A DNA stretch of 6,547 nt, taken from the NCBI GenBank assembly GCA_007695205.1, contig REEF01000584.1, positions 1-6,547 on the forward strand, in the 5' to 3' direction. A program made the translations under genes and the position numbers. Of the stretch, positions 6,533 to 6,547 are shown in pieces. The notes beneath the pieces were generated by a model. That model was not told the origin of the DNA. It ran no database searches and saw only the letters and a program-made list of their open reading frames with translations. Each line of letters starts with the position of its first letter. Position 1 is the stretch's first letter. Source of the stretch: Planctomycetaceae bacterium. Lineage in GTDB: Bacteria; Planctomycetota; Planctomycetia; Pirellulales; Pirellulaceae.

Positions 6533-6547
6533 TTCGGCGAGGCCGAA
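6533..6547. repeat. Short hairpin at the window edge, with a diverged direct copy
   Basis: TTCGGC (6533-6538) and GCCGAA (6542-6547) form a perfect six-base stem with a GAG loop. A related segment, TTCGGTGAGGCCAA, lies at 6495-6508, giving a 38-bp direct spacing. The window ends here, so a longer stem, a terminator of an upstream gene or a repeat array cannot be judged. Confidence 0.35.

Larger units (their letters stand above)
6194..6547. other. Region without a confident gene upstream of purE
   Basis: Apart from the weak minus-strand frame ending at 6198 and the purE ribosome binding region, I find no recognisable protein, RNA gene or promoter here. A purine riboswitch or PurR-type operator would be natural upstream of purE, but I see no convincing match. 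The far edge carries a short repeated segment and a hairpin, listed separately. Confidence 0.5.

Overview
The window (about 60% GC by eye) looks like chromosomal DNA of a Gram-negative bacterium. It reads as ordinary housekeeping and transport genes; I see no defence system, CRISPR array, tRNA, rRNA or transposase gene. A lineage cannot be fixed from sequence alone. The secreted alkaline phosphatase of the His-type active site and the GC-rich, loosely packed layout would fit Planctomycetota or a GC-rich proteobacterium, but this is a guess.

Layout. Two plus-strand genes fill the left part: a PutP-like sodium:solute symporter (139-1581) and a YihY/BrkB-family inner-membrane protein (1674-2570). 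They are preceded by what may be the last 19 codons of another membrane protein (3-62). Three minus-strand genes fill the rest. In reading order they are purE (6193-5678), a secreted alkaline phosphatase (5631-4192) and glycerol kinase glpK (4066-2573). The two blocks converge at 2570/2573 with only two bases between the stop codons and no room for a terminator between them. The right edge (6194-6547) has no confident gene, only a weak 92-codon minus-strand frame ending four bases before the purE start, and a hairpin at the very end.

How the genes may work together. purE and the phosphatase are 46 bp apart with no visible terminator and may share a transcript. The phosphatase and glpK lie in the same direction, separated by a 92-bp imperfect inverted repeat (4093-4184) that resembles a REP/MITE-type element. 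A periplasmic phosphatase would release phosphate and glycerol from glycerol phosphates, and glycerol kinase would re-phosphorylate the glycerol in the cytoplasm, so a salvage link is plausible but unproven. The symporter and the BrkB-like protein have no obvious metabolic tie to these.

The most notable items are the inverted repeat, the Asn in the symporter where PutP has its Na+-linked Asp, the glycerol kinase that lacks the enteric allosteric residues, and the two small frames abutting brkB and purE.
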